From Pontibacter indicus (lineage in GTDB: Bacteria; Bacteroidota; Bacteroidia; Cytophagales; Hymenobacteraceae), in NCBI RefSeq assembly GCF_900156345.1, contig NZ_FTPP01000003.1, forward strand, positions 186,001-250,000: a stretch of 64,000 bases of DNA, written 5' to 3'. A model generated the notes under the pieces. The model made no database searches, had not been told where the DNA came from, and saw only the letters and a program-made list of their open reading frames with translations. Position numbers and translations under genes: made by a program. This document shows positions 35,172-44,730 of this stretch, in pieces; position 1 is the stretch's first letter; each line of letters starts with the position of its first letter.

Positions 35172-35201
35172 AAAAAAGCCCTCCGATGCGAGGGCTTTTT
35201 T
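35172..35201 (+). terminator. Terminator of the subtilase gene
   Basis: A 12-base perfect stem AAAAAAGCCCTC/GAGGGCTTTTTT with loop CGATGC, 20 bases after the stop. Confidence 0.9.
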
Positions 35202-35342
35202 TATGCATCCGCCGCATCAATCAAACAGGTATACAGTAACCACGTATGCGGCTATACCTGTTCAGTTGCAGGCAAATGTGTCCTGATTTCATAAAGGCTG
35301 TTCAGCTAAAAATGACAAAAAGAATTTTACCAGCGCCACTTG

Positions 35343-35395
35343 TGACAGAATGACAGGCAAAACAGCTGCAAAACGCCTTGGCACATACCTTGATA
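35343..35395 (+). promoter_or_regulatory. dnaK upstream region: TGACA repeats and sigma-54-like promoter
   Basis: TTGGCAC-N5-TTGATA at 35378-35395 has sigma-54 spacing (GG to the downstream G is right), although the -12 element is GA, not GC. Just upstream, TGACAGAATGACAG (35343-35356) is a direct repeat of TGACA, with a third TGACA at 35313. The predicted start is about 50 bases before dnaK. It could be a heat-shock-specific control region. Confidence 0.4.
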
Positions 35396-35454
35396 GAATG
35401 CTAGCAACAGTAGAAAAGAAATTATAATCGAATCATAAATAATAAAACTATAGA

Positions 35455-37386
35455 ATGGGAAAGATAATTGGTATTGACTTAGGTACAACCAACTCTTGCG
35501 TTGCCGTAATGGAAGGTAACGAGCCAGTGGTTATTCCTAACAGCGAAGGCCGTAGAACCACTCCGTCTATCGTTGCGTTCCTGGACGGCGGTAAGGGCGA
35601 GCGTAAAGTAGGTGACCCTGCCAAGCGTCAGGCTATCACAAACCCTCAGAACACGATCGCCTCTATCAAGCGCTTCATGGGCCACAGCTACAACGAGGTG
35701 AGCGAAGAGGCCAAGCAGGTGTCCTACAAAGTGGTGCAGGGTGGCAACAACACCATCCGCGTGGAGATCGGCGATCGCCAGTACACACCACAGGAAATCT
35801 CAGCGATGGTGCTTCAGAAAATGAAGGCTACTGCCGAAGATTACCTGGGCACTACAGTAACAGAAGCGGTTATTACCGTACCTGCATACTTCAACGACGC
35901 GCAGCGCCAGGCTACGAAAGAGGCTGGTCAGATTGCAGGTCTTGAAGTGAAGCGTATCATCAACGAGCCAACAGCCGCAGCGCTTGCCTACGGCCTAGAC
36001 AAGAAACACAAAGACCAGAAAATCGCGGTATTCGACCTTGGTGGCGGTACCTTCGATATCTCGATCTTGGAGCTGGGTGACGGCGTGTTCGAAGTGCTCT
36101 CTACCAACGGTGACACACACCTAGGTGGTGACGACTTCGACGCTAAAATCATCAACTGGCTGGCAGACGAGTTCAAGAACGACGAAGGTGTGGATCTGCG
36201 CAAGGACCCTATGGCCCTGCAGCGTCTGAAGGAAGCGGCTGAGAAAGCAAAAGTGGAGCTCTCTTCTTCGAATGAAACTGAGATCAACCTACCCTACATC
36301 ATGCCAGTGGACGGCGTGCCGAAGCACTTAGTGCGCAAACTGACAAGAGCTAAGTTCGAGCAGCTGACAGACGACCTGATCCGTCGCTCGATGGAGCCAT
36401 GCCGCAAGGCCCTTCAGGATGCCGGTCTGTCTACTTCTGACATCGACGAAGTGATTCTGGTAGGTGGTTCTACCCGTATCCCGAGAGTGCAGGAAGAAGT
36501 GGAGAAGTTCTTCGGCAAGAAGCCTTCTAAAGGCGTGAACCCGGATGAGGTAGTGGCCATCGGTGCTGCGATTCAGGGTGGTGTACTGACAGGTGAAGTA
36601 AAAGACGTGCTTCTGCTGGACGTAACGCCGCTTTCACTGGGTATCGAGACCATGGGTGGTGTGATGACCAAGCTGATTGAGTCTAACACGACTATACCTA
36701 CGAAGAAGTCCGAGACTTTCTCGACTGCATCGGACAACCAGCCGTCGGTAGAGATTCACGTACTGCAGGGTGAGCGCCCTATGGCGAAAGACAACCGCAC
36801 GATCGGTCGCTTCCACCTCGACGGTATTCCACCAGCACCACGCGGTGTTCCTCAAATCGAAGTAATCTTCGACATCGACGCCAACGGTATCCTGCACGTA
36901 ACGGCGAAGGATAAAGCCACTGGCAAAGAGCAAAAGATCCGCATTGAAGCTTCTTCTGGTCTGAGCGAGCAGGAAATCGAGAAAATGCGTCAGGAAGCGG
37001 AAGCCAATGCCGAAGCTGACAAGAAGGCGAAGGAAGAGATCGAGAAGCTGAACGCAGCCGACTCCATGATCTTCCAGACCGAGAAGCAGCTGAAAGAGTA
37101 TGGCGAGAAATTGTCGGAAGGCAACAAGTCTAACATCGAAAGCGCGCTGGGTCAGCTGAAAACAGCACACGGCGCGAAGGACATCGCTGGTATTGACGCA
37201 GCGATCGAAAGCCTGAACAATGCCTGGCAGGCAGCCTCCCAGGAAATGTACGCCGCTACACAAGGTGCCCCAGGTGCTGAAGCCAATGGCCAGGCCGGTG
37301 GCCCGGGTGCAGGCCCTCAAGGCGCAGCTACCGACGACGGTGGTGTAACCGACGTAGACTACGAAGAAGTAGACGGTAAGAAATAA
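35455..37386 (+). CDS. dnaK: Chaperone protein DnaK (Hsp70)
   Basis: The 643-residue Hsp70 folds and protects proteins with DnaJ and GrpE. The start [18 protein letters not shown] is the ATPase phosphate-1 signature. [12 protein letters not shown] near 199 and [15 protein letters not shown] near 340 are the other two Hsp70 signatures. The substrate domain begins near 390 ([18 protein letters not shown]). The C-terminal lid ends in a disordered Gly/Ala stretch and EEVDGKK, close to the EEVD-like end. Length is normal. dnaJ and grpE are not next to it, and it lies between terminators, so it is monocistronic. It has only one TATACC word, unlike its neighbours. Confidence 0.98.
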   Translation: MGKIIGIDLGTTNSCVAVMEGNEPVVIPNSEGRRTTPSIVAFLDGGKGERKVGDPAKRQAITNPQNTIASIKRFMGHSYNEVSEEAKQVSYKVVQGGNNTIRVEIGDRQYTPQEISAMVLQKMKATAEDYLGTTVTEAVITVPAYFNDAQRQATKEAGQIAGLEVKRIINEPTAAALAYGLDKKHKDQKIAVFDLGGGTFDISILELGDGVFEVLSTNGDTHLGGDDFDAKIINWLADEFKNDEGVDLRKDPMALQRLKEAAEKAKVELSSSNETEINLPYIMPVDGVPKHLVRKLTRAKFEQLTDDLIRRSMEPCRKALQDAGLSTSDIDEVILVGGSTRIPRVQEEVEKFFGKKPSKGVNPDEVVAIGAAIQGGVLTGEVKDVLLLDVTPLSLGIETMGGVMTKLIESNTTIPTKKSETFSTASDNQPSVEIHVLQGERPMAKDNRTIGRFHLDGIPPAPRGVPQIEVIFDIDANGILHVTAKDKATGKEQKIRIEASSGLSEQEIEKMRQEAEANAEADKKAKEEIEKLNAADSMIFQTEKQLKEYGEKLSEGNKSNIESALGQLKTAHGAKDIAGIDAAIESLNNAWQAASQEMYAATQGAPGAEANGQAGGPGAGPQGAATDDGGVTDVDYEEVDGKK

Positions 37387-37407
37387 GATTTAACTCAAAC
37401 TATACTG

Positions 37408-37440
37408 AAATCCCCTGTCAGGACTCCTGGCAGGGGATTT
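37408..37440 (+). terminator. Terminator of dnaK
   Basis: AAATCCCCTG/CAGGGGATTT with an inner CAGG/CTCCTG extension, followed by eight T. It starts 22 bases after the stop. Confidence 0.9.
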
Positions 37441-37556
37441 TTTTTGTACCAGGCTGATAACCAACAGGGAGCCCCAATCATCTTTAAAAAGATTTGGCTG
37501 GCGGACTGCTTGAAAATATTTATTTATTTCTATATTTCATGGACAATCTACTACCC

Positions 37557-38204
37557 ATGAAAACAATCTACCTCTTCCTCCTGGCCATGCTGGTAGCCGG
37601 CAGCGCCTTTGCTCAACTTCAAACAGGTACCCGATTCTCCGGCATCAGCGCAGGTATCGGATTCAAAAAGCCCGCCGAGGGCAACAAGACTTTCTCTTAC
37701 GAGGTGAGGCCAGCAGCCGGAATCTTCACAACAGACAACCTGATGCTTGGTCTGAGTACCGGCTACTACTATTCCATACACACGCAAAGAAAGACAGAAT
37801 CCTTACCAGACAACAACTACTACCGCGCTGAAAGCGAAACAATTACCCGGGTTTACAACCTGGGCCCTATGGCCCGCTATCACCTCCCCCTGGGCAACCG
37901 GTTCGCACTTTTTGCGGAAGGTGCAGCGGGTGTACAGGCCGCAAAAGTCAAATCAGAAAGTTATTTCTCAGGGGCCAGGTATCCGGGAGATCCGGGCGGG
38001 GATTATGCTTCAAAATCCGAATCGAAACAGGTTTCGCTGTACGCCGGTGTCTCACCTGGCCTGGTTTTCTTCCCGAGCACCCATATAGGTATAGACCTGA
38101 AGGTGAATCTACTGCGCTACCAGCATGATTTAGGAAGGGGCAGCCATACCAATGTAGACTTCAGCCTCAGCAGGGCGAATCTGGGTATAGGCCTTTATTT
38201 TTAA
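37557..38204 (+). CDS. Porin-family small outer-membrane beta-barrel, copy 1
   Basis: Started at the ATG at 37557 the product is 215 residues, with signal peptide MKTIYLFLLAMLVAGSAFAQ; an upstream start would add 21 unhelpful residues. The mature part has barrel strands: GISAGIGFKKP, TFSYEVRPAAGIF, LMLGLSTGYYYS, NLGPMARYHLPLG, RFALFAEGAAGVQ, QVSLYAGVSPGLVFF and GIDLKVNLLRYQ. It ends NLGIGLYF with a terminal Phe. The layout is like the PF13568-type barrels. It shares strand motifs (PMARYHLP, LFAEG, GIDLK/GIELK) with the gene at 39562, so the two are paralogs. Confidence 0.8.
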   Translation: MKTIYLFLLAMLVAGSAFAQLQTGTRFSGISAGIGFKKPAEGNKTFSYEVRPAAGIFTTDNLMLGLSTGYYYSIHTQRKTESLPDNNYYRAESETITRVYNLGPMARYHLPLGNRFALFAEGAAGVQAAKVKSESYFSGARYPGDPGGDYASKSESKQVSLYAGVSPGLVFFPSTHIGIDLKVNLLRYQHDLGRGSHTNVDFSLSRANLGIGLYF

Positions 38205-38278
38205 ATCCTTTTACTTCTTCCAGGTATAGGCTTTATATTTGTTTGTCTATATAGTATCAATTCTCTGAAAACAGCTTG

Positions 38279-39514
38279 ATGAAACAGCTTTACATTACTT
38301 TCCTGCTCACCTTTTTAGTCATTACAACAGCCTCCGCCCAAAAAGATTTCCGGTCGGGCTTCATCGTTCAGAACACCGACACACTGCGCGGCTACGTCGA
38401 TTACCGGGGTGCCGTCCGCAGCTCTAAAATAACCACCTTTAAGGCGAACCTGGGCGCTCCGGAGCAGGAGTTTGACCCTTCGCAGCTGGCGGCTTACGGT
38501 TTTGTGAAAGAGAACAAGGTATACGAGGCGCAGGCTATACCTGCCGATACGGCACAACCCGCGCAACGCTTATTTGTGCAGGTGCTGGCAAAGGGCAAGG
38601 CCTCTGTTTATGCGTATCGGGATGGTTCGGATCAGGATCACTTTTACCTGTCAAAGGAAGGAGGAGAGCTGATAGAACTCAAACAGAAAGTTTACAATAA
38701 GAAAGACCCTAAGACCGGCAAAACCTTCCGGATGGTGGACGATCTATACCTGAGCGTGCTGAGGTCCTCTTTCTACGACTGTCCGGCTATGACAGACGAG
38801 CGACTCAGAAACGTAGCGCTCCGTCACAACTCCCTGGCCAAAGCAGCCAACGATTACAACGAATGCATGGGTGGTAGCCAGTATGTGCAGCCATCCAAGA
38901 AAACTAGTGTGAAGGTGTCCCCGGTGATTGTTTTCTCGAAGCCTACGCTGGAAACGTCGGGTGAGCATCCTTATTCAGAAGTACCGTTCCGCAATACCGG
39001 CCTGGGTTTGGGCGGCGGGTTGGCCCTGGAGGTTGCCAATCCGGCCATCAGCGAAAAGCTGTCGCTGGTGCTGGAACTGCTCTATGCTCCGTATCGATAC
39101 GAAGGCGAAATCAAGGTAAATAACTTGGGCAGAACCACGGACTACGACCTGCTGCTTGACCTGCATTACCTGAAAGTGCCCGCTCAACTGCGCTATACCT
39201 TCCCCAAAGGCAGGGTCAGGCCATTTGTGAACGCCGGTGCCTCCTACTCTTATGCCTTCAGCACCGACCGCGTGGAAACCAAAAACAGCACGTTTCACAA
39301 CACCAGCTACACCGAGGTAACGGAAGCCTTGCCAGGCAGTGCTTTCAAGCAGTACATGTTCGGTGTGCAGGCAGGCATTGGGCTCCTATACCCAATAGGT
39401 GAACGGACGCTTCACATTGAGACCAGGTATGAGACGACAGAAGGAGTTTCGAACGTCAGAACCCTTTCCAGTAGCATTGCCGGATTAAGTGTCCTGGCAG
39501 GGTATAGATTCTAG
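38279..39514 (+). CDS. Outer-membrane barrel protein with long N-terminal domain
   Basis: The 411-residue protein has a signal peptide (MKQLYITFLLTFLVITTASAQ) and an N-terminal domain of about 190 residues beginning FRSGFIVQNTDTLRGYVDYR. A C-terminal barrel (strands such as LGLGGGLALEVANP, LSLVLELLYAPYRYEG, VPAQLRYTFPKGRVRPFVNAG, QYMFGVQAGIGLLYPIG) ends in GLSVLAGYRF. I start at the ATG at 38279; a TTG codon immediately before it is also in frame. The N-terminal domain matches no family I know by name, but this two-part layout is common in Cytophagales. It sits between two small barrel paralogs on the same strand. Confidence 0.78.
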   Translation: MKQLYITFLLTFLVITTASAQKDFRSGFIVQNTDTLRGYVDYRGAVRSSKITTFKANLGAPEQEFDPSQLAAYGFVKENKVYEAQAIPADTAQPAQRLFVQVLAKGKASVYAYRDGSDQDHFYLSKEGGELIELKQKVYNKKDPKTGKTFRMVDDLYLSVLRSSFYDCPAMTDERLRNVALRHNSLAKAANDYNECMGGSQYVQPSKKTSVKVSPVIVFSKPTLETSGEHPYSEVPFRNTGLGLGGGLALEVANPAISEKLSLVLELLYAPYRYEGEIKVNNLGRTTDYDLLLDLHYLKVPAQLRYTFPKGRVRPFVNAGASYSYAFSTDRVETKNSTFHNTSYTEVTEALPGSAFKQYMFGVQAGIGLLYPIGERTLHIETRYETTEGVSNVRTLSSSIAGLSVLAGYRF

Positions 39515-39561
39515 TGTCAGTAAACTGATCAAAACAAATTCAGCCCGCAAAAGGCCCCCTT

Positions 39562-40257
39562 ATGAAACAACTCCTACTTCTCTTTATCTGCAGCCTGGCA
39601 TTTAACCTGGCTCAGGCGCAAATGCAATCCAGCACAAGCTACGTGGGCGGTACGCTCGGCGGCAGCTACAGCGAGCCCAATTCACTTAAAGTCAGCTCTT
39701 TCCATATAAAGCCTATAGTGGGCCGGTTTGTGACCGACAACTGGCTAATAGGTATAAGCGCTTCTTATCAATCAAATTACAGGAGCAGTAACAGCCACAC
39801 AGTCTATACCATAGGTGAAAACACATACCACATGGCGCTTAAGTTTACCCGTGAGCGAAGTGTAGGTATAGGCCCCGTTGCGCGCTACTACCAGGAAGTG
39901 GGTCCGAAGCTGGCATTTTTCGCGGAAGGAACAGCCGGCTATGCCAAAAAGGATACCAAGCAAGAGTATACGATACACTCCACCGACGCCAACGGAACAC
40001 CCACGCTCGAGTCGTATGACCTGAGAAGTGTCAGAACCCAACACCTGTACGCAGGTTTTGCGCCGGGCATTGTGTTCTTCCCAAAACCGAAGCTAGGTAT
40101 AGAGCTGAAGGCAAACGTGATTAGCTATACCCACGGCATCGGCAATGGACCAAACCAGGATCCTCTTACGTTTATGTTTGACCAGAACACCCAGAAGAAC
40201 CTGAATGTTAACTTCAGCCTGGCTTCGACAAGTATCGGGGTAGGTTATTACTTCTAG
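39562..40257 (+). CDS. Porin-family small outer-membrane beta-barrel, copy 2
   Basis: The 231-residue paralog of the gene at 37557 has signal peptide MKQLLLLFICSLAFNLAQAQ and strands TSYVGGTLGGSYSEP, FHIKPIVGRFVTDN, LIGISASYQSNY, SVGIGPVARYYQEVG, LAFFAEGTAGYAKK, LYAGFAPGIVFFP and GIELKANVISYTH, ending TSIGVGYYF. Terminal Phe is again present. Three barrel genes in a row on one strand with 47-74 base gaps probably form an operon. Their cargo or role is unknown. A strong hairpin follows the stop. Confidence 0.8.
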   Translation: MKQLLLLFICSLAFNLAQAQMQSSTSYVGGTLGGSYSEPNSLKVSSFHIKPIVGRFVTDNWLIGISASYQSNYRSSNSHTVYTIGENTYHMALKFTRERSVGIGPVARYYQEVGPKLAFFAEGTAGYAKKDTKQEYTIHSTDANGTPTLESYDLRSVRTQHLYAGFAPGIVFFPKPKLGIELKANVISYTHGIGNGPNQDPLTFMFDQNTQKNLNVNFSLASTSIGVGYYF

Positions 40258-40294
40258 TCGGTATAGCTGGCTGAAGTTATACCTTTTTAATGTA

Positions 40295-40332
40295 GAAGGC
40301 CCGCAGTTGTGAAACTGTGGGCCTTCTTTGTT
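40295..40332 (+). terminator. Terminator hairpin; left copy of an island-flanking direct repeat
   Basis: GAAGGCCCGCAGTT/AACTGTGGGCCTTC with loop GTGA, then TTTGTT. The 38 bases are nearly identical to 51925-51963 in the same orientation, with one indel and two substitutions that keep the stem paired. It terminates the barrel operon. Confidence 0.85.
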
Positions 40333-41091
40333 TAGGGAAGCTTGCACCTGCGGAACCTCAGCTATCAAGGCCATGTGTATAGCTTCTCCGAAAGTTCCCA
40401 GTATGACTATCACCCACAAGAACTACTCAGCAAAAAAATTGGTCAAATAATTAGCAAACTGGGTAGTTAACACAAAATTGTTCAAAAACAGAAAAATACA
40501 AACTGAAATTACAATTTGTATAAAATTAACATATAGTTAATACAATTATTTGATATTAAATTTTATAAAACATAATTATACCAATAATTCAGATACAATA
40601 AGACCTTCTATTTGATATTCAACCCAACCTACACCATTTGCTTTACATCACTAATAACCATATAATTGCTACCGAATTCAAATTATTTCAATCACTCATT
40701 AACGAACTGAGCATCTTTGCATTTTTAAGACATTAAGATTAGATACACTAATAATAAACCATTGCCATTATTGAAAAACACACCTACAAAAAACAGATAG
40801 CACAGCACATTTTTTTTATATTTCACCAATACCAGCCTGCTTATGTCAAAAATTTACTCCTCCCGGGGCGTTGAACCAAACTTATTTCTGTATCCCCCCT
40901 TTTCAAGCATAGCTTTTTTTAGAGCCATACTGCGTTCTGTTATCCGGCACATCGCCATAACAGGACATGCAACACACTCCATCGGCATCTCAAACCCTGA
41001 CCAACATAAGGACTGGGCCTTGTCTATTACCCTACCTGTAACAACAGCTGCACTACATAGGTCTTCCATCCTTCTTTAGACGCAGAGGTAT
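40333..41091. other. Long AT-rich stretch left of the polysaccharide island
   Basis: Bases 40430-40830 are strongly AT-rich (long runs of A/T, few GC pairs) and differ in composition from the flanking genes. No reading frame here looks real; a 78-codon frame at 40843 has no family resemblance. It may be a promoter-rich or recently acquired border. Confidence 0.5.
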
Positions 41092-44000
41092 ATGAAAGCT
41101 ATTACAAAAGCTGCTACGCTGCTTTTGCTTCTTCTCAGTTTTTATGCACAAGCTACCAGCTACTACATCAGCCCTGCAGGAGCCGACAGTAACTCTGGCC
41201 TTGAAAAAAATACAGCCTGGGCTACTATTGCAAAAGTGAACTCCACCGCCTTTCAACCAGGCGATTCTATCCTTTTTGAAGGAGGTACCACCTTTTCAGG
41301 TGCTATTGAATTTAACTCAAATGTAAAGGGCACTCCCGATGCTCCTATCTATATTGGATCTTATGGAGCAGGCAGAGCCACTATCAGCAGTGGGGATGTA
41401 TCCGGGCTGTTTGTTTATAACTCGGCCGGCTTTAAGGTACAGAACCTGATTTTTAAAGGTTCCGGACGGGAAACCAACAAGGGCTGCGGAGTGGATTTCT
41501 ACATGGATCTCCCTAATACGAGACTTGCCTACATCGCCATAGATAATGTGGAAGCTTTTGGCTACGGTGAGGTGGGCATCACTGTCGGCAGCTACAATGG
41601 CACAAGTGGTTTCGACGATGTTTCCATTACCTACTGCTCTGCGCACGATAATGGCGACAAAGGCATTGGCACTTATGCTTTTGATTATAAAATAGGCCAC
41701 AGGAATGTATACATCGCGCACTCCAAAGCCTACAACAATGCGGGTATACTTGATAGGGATTGGCTGCACAGCGGCAATGGCATCGTAATGGGGGGCGTAG
41801 ATGGCGGTATGATCGAGTACTGCGAAGCCTATAACAATGGCTGGCTCAATGGCTGGGCCTCAGGAGGGCCTGTTGGCATCTGGGGGTACATGTGCAACAA
41901 CCTGATCATCCAGTATAACGAATCCCACCACAACAAAACAGGTACCTCAAAAGACGGCGGGGGTTTTGATATTGACGGGGGAAGCACCAACTCGATCATG
42001 CAGTACAATTACTCCCATAATAACGAGGGAGCAGGCTTTTTGCTGGCGCAGTTCGACTATGCCCCTCCCATGAAAAACATCACCGTACGCTACAACATAA
42101 GCGAAAACGATGGCAGGAAGAATGGGTATGGGGCTATCCATGTGTGGTCATCCTCAGCCAGGAACACAACACCCATCCAGAATGCACAGATCTACAACAA
42201 CACCGTATACCTGACCCCGGCTAGCAGCGGGAGCCCGAAGGCGGTTTGGGTGCAGGCCGGAGGCGCTTCGCAGGTTATGTTCCGCAACAACCTGTTTGTA
42301 ACGACCGGTGGTGTCCACCTAATGAACGTAGAGGTGCCTTCTAATGTCCGTTTTGAAGGTAATAACTATTGGACTTCGGGCAGCGCCCCTGTATTCCGTT
42401 GGAATAAGGTCAACCACGCTTCGCTCTCTTCCTGGCAAACTGCGACAGGACAAGAGATGATCAACGCGGTGTCAGCAGGCTACTTCCAGGACCCAAAGCT
42501 TAAGGACCCAGGCAAAGATGTCACCATTTCCAACCCGCGAAAACTGTACACGCTCAAAGGCTACGAACTCCAGCACGACTCCCCTCTAGTTGGCAAAGGA
42601 CTGGATTTGAAAAAGAGCTTTGCTCTTGATTCCGGCGAAACCGACTTCTGGGGAAACAGCATTACACAGCGCCAGGACCTTTGTATCGGAGCACATCAGT
42701 TAACAGACAACAGCACTGCTTGCGAACAGGGAGGCGTGGTTCCGCTGGCCTTTGGATTAGCTGACGGTGGCCTATATTCTGGCCGTGGTGTTATCAATCA
42801 AAGATTGTTCGACCCTACACTGGCCGGAGTTGGAAACCACGCTTTGCGCTATACCTACCAGGACGCAGCAGGTCTATCACAAGTGGTACACCATACCGTG
42901 ACCGTGCTGGATACCACCAAGTCTGTATGGACAGGAGGCACCGGAACGTCTGATTGGTTTACTGCCGACAACTGGAGCACCTGCGTGCCGGGCACGGGTG
43001 TCGATGTGCAAATCCCATCTGCCCTCGCCGAAGGAAGTCAATGGCCTGTCATCAGAGCCAATGAACATGCCATTACGCGCGATTTGGCCGCAGAAGGTAT
43101 GCTGATGATCGATCAATCCGGTGTGCTGGAAATCAGGCATGATCTTCTGGCTGGTAATCTGTCCACAGATCCACTTTCCCAGATTAAACTACACAGCGAG
43201 TCACTTCAGCAAATAGCTGCTGCATCATTTGGAAGGCTACATTTAGCTGGAACCGGCAAGAAGCAATTGACTGGGTCTGTTACGGTGAGCAATCAGTTAG
43301 AATTAGGCCAAACGCTACTTTTGTTGGGCGAGCATGACCTCTCGATAAAAAACACAGGAAGCATTTCAAATTATAGTCCGAGTAGCTACATCGTTACCAA
43401 CGGCGACGGCTCACTGAACCTGCAGCAATTAGGGCCCGGAAAAACAGGGATTTTTCCGGTGGGCACCGAGGTCAGCTATGCACCTGTTCGGCTCAGGAAT
43501 GAAGGAGTTCCGGATAACTTCAGTGTACGTGTAGAGGAAAGGATCAAGGCTTTAGGCGTATCAGAGGACATCGCCGACGAGGTCCCAATAAACAAGACCT
43601 GGCATATTTCAGAAGATGTGGAAGGAGGATCGAACGTGACCATGAACCTGCAGTGGAATTCCGCTGATGAGCTCCCTTACTTTAACAGGGAGGAGAGTTA
43701 TGTGAGCCACTACGATGGCGGGGAATGGGAACTGATGGAAAACAGCATTGGGAAGATTTCCTACGGGGCTTTACCCAACACCTACTCCATCCAGTTGGCA
43801 GGGGTAAGCACTTTCTCTCCTTTCAGCGTGGCTAGTCCAAGCAGGTCTCCTGTACCTTTGCCGGTCACGCTCGTAGCATTCACGGCGGTTCAGCGCGAGT
43901 TTGATGTATTGCTGGAATGGGCAACTGCCTCCGAGGATAACAACCACGGTTTTGAAGTAGAAGTGTCTGAAGACGCCAGGAATTTCAGAAAAATTGGTTT

Positions 44001-44415
44001 TGTAGAAAGCAAGGCGGTAAACACCCAGTTAAAACAATACTATCGCTTCCGCGATACAGGTATAAACGAGGCAGGTACACGCTACTACAGACTGAGGCAG
44101 CTGGACCTGGACGGTACCAGCACTTATTCAGATAGTAAAGCCGTCTCGTTCAACAAACCCAATGTAAAACTCTCGGCCTACCCGAATCCGTTTGCCGATG
44201 TTGTTACCCTAGAGTTAGAGGCGTTGAAAGCGCAGGATCTTCTGCTCACAATAACCGACAGTCAGGGCAAGAGGCTCTATGAAAGAAAAGTGCGGTTGGA
44301 GAAAGGGTTTGTAAAAATGCATCTGGACTTGAGCACACTGTCCGCTTCGTCGGTTTATTTCCTGACGGTTTACTATAACAACAAGCCGCATTACCTCAAA
44401 CTAATGCGGAAATAG
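41092..44415 (+). CDS. T9SS-secreted right-handed parallel beta-helix protein
   Basis: The 1107-residue protein has a signal peptide (MKAITKAATLLLLLLSFYAQA). The first domain (about 24-540) opens with SYYISPAGADSNSGLEKNTAW and contains many right-handed beta-helix turns (VSITYCSAHDNGDKGIGTY, MIEYCEAYNNGWLNG, LIIQYNESHHNKTG), as in pectate-lyase-like or alginate-lyase-like proteins. A beta region follows (VWTGGTGTSDWFTADNW near 617). The last 85 residues are a T9SS type-A sorting domain (AYPNPF near 1026, ending YLKLMRK). Polysaccharide lyase or epimerase activity is possible but unproven. Its position beside an exporter suggests it acts on the exported polymer. Confidence 0.85.
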   Translation: MKAITKAATLLLLLLSFYAQATSYYISPAGADSNSGLEKNTAWATIAKVNSTAFQPGDSILFEGGTTFSGAIEFNSNVKGTPDAPIYIGSYGAGRATISSGDVSGLFVYNSAGFKVQNLIFKGSGRETNKGCGVDFYMDLPNTRLAYIAIDNVEAFGYGEVGITVGSYNGTSGFDDVSITYCSAHDNGDKGIGTYAFDYKIGHRNVYIAHSKAYNNAGILDRDWLHSGNGIVMGGVDGGMIEYCEAYNNGWLNGWASGGPVGIWGYMCNNLIIQYNESHHNKTGTSKDGGGFDIDGGSTNSIMQYNYSHNNEGAGFLLAQFDYAPPMKNITVRYNISENDGRKNGYGAIHVWSSSARNTTPIQNAQIYNNTVYLTPASSGSPKAVWVQAGGASQVMFRNNLFVTTGGVHLMNVEVPSNVRFEGNNYWTSGSAPVFRWNKVNHASLSSWQTATGQEMINAVSAGYFQDPKLKDPGKDVTISNPRKLYTLKGYELQHDSPLVGKGLDLKKSFALDSGETDFWGNSITQRQDLCIGAHQLTDNSTACEQGGVVPLAFGLADGGLYSGRGVINQRLFDPTLAGVGNHALRYTYQDAAGLSQVVHHTVTVLDTTKSVWTGGTGTSDWFTADNWSTCVPGTGVDVQIPSALAEGSQWPVIRANEHAITRDLAAEGMLMIDQSGVLEIRHDLLAGNLSTDPLSQIKLHSESLQQIAAASFGRLHLAGTGKKQLTGSVTVSNQLELGQTLLLLGEHDLSIKNTGSISNYSPSSYIVTNGDGSLNLQQLGPGKTGIFPVGTEVSYAPVRLRNEGVPDNFSVRVEERIKALGVSEDIADEVPINKTWHISEDVEGGSNVTMNLQWNSADELPYFNREESYVSHYDGGEWELMENSIGKISYGALPNTYSIQLAGVSTFSPFSVASPSRSPVPLPVTLVAFTAVQREFDVLLEWATASEDNNHGFEVEVSEDARNFRKIGFVESKAVNTQLKQYYRFRDTGINEAGTRYYRLRQLDLDGTSTYSDSKAVSFNKPNVKLSAYPNPFADVVTLELEALKAQDLLLTITDSQGKRLYERKVRLEKGFVKMHLDLSTLSASSVYFLTVYYNNKPHYLKLMRK

Positions 44416-44730
44416 CACGTGCCATACCTGCAGCATTCATCTTCGCTGGCCGGATAGAGCAGTACCCCACTATTTTAAGCCATCAGCACTTAGCATACCA
44501 ACTAAGTACTGGTGGCTTTTTGCATTTAGCGGCTGGGGTTCTACTCCTATTTTTTACTTGCCAGAAGACCGATTTAATCAAAATTTTTACGGTAAAATAC
44601 ATCTATCATTTACCTAATCGAAAAACACTCGTATAATGTACCATTAATTATGAAAATTATTTTATAAAATAACCAAGAGCTATACTGCTCGCTCTCTCAG
44701 CATAACAGCCCTGCTAGCTCCATTACCCTT
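44416..44730. other. Gap holding a terminator and the exporter promoter region
   Basis: The terminator at 44477-44518 is followed by about 210 AT-rich bases up to the permease start. No clear -7/-33 pair was found, and nothing else is recognised. Confidence 0.5.
44477..44518 (+). terminator. Terminator of the beta-helix gene
   Basis: A 17-base arm with one C-A mismatch (AAGCCATCAG...ACTTAG pairing with CTAAGT...CTGGTGGCTT), an 8-base loop and a following T-run. Confidence 0.9.

Noticed and set aside
40843-41079. A 78-codon open frame in the AT-rich gap before the beta-helix gene
   Set aside because: It has no family resemblance, no promoter or ribosome-binding site, and lies in DNA where frames arise by chance.
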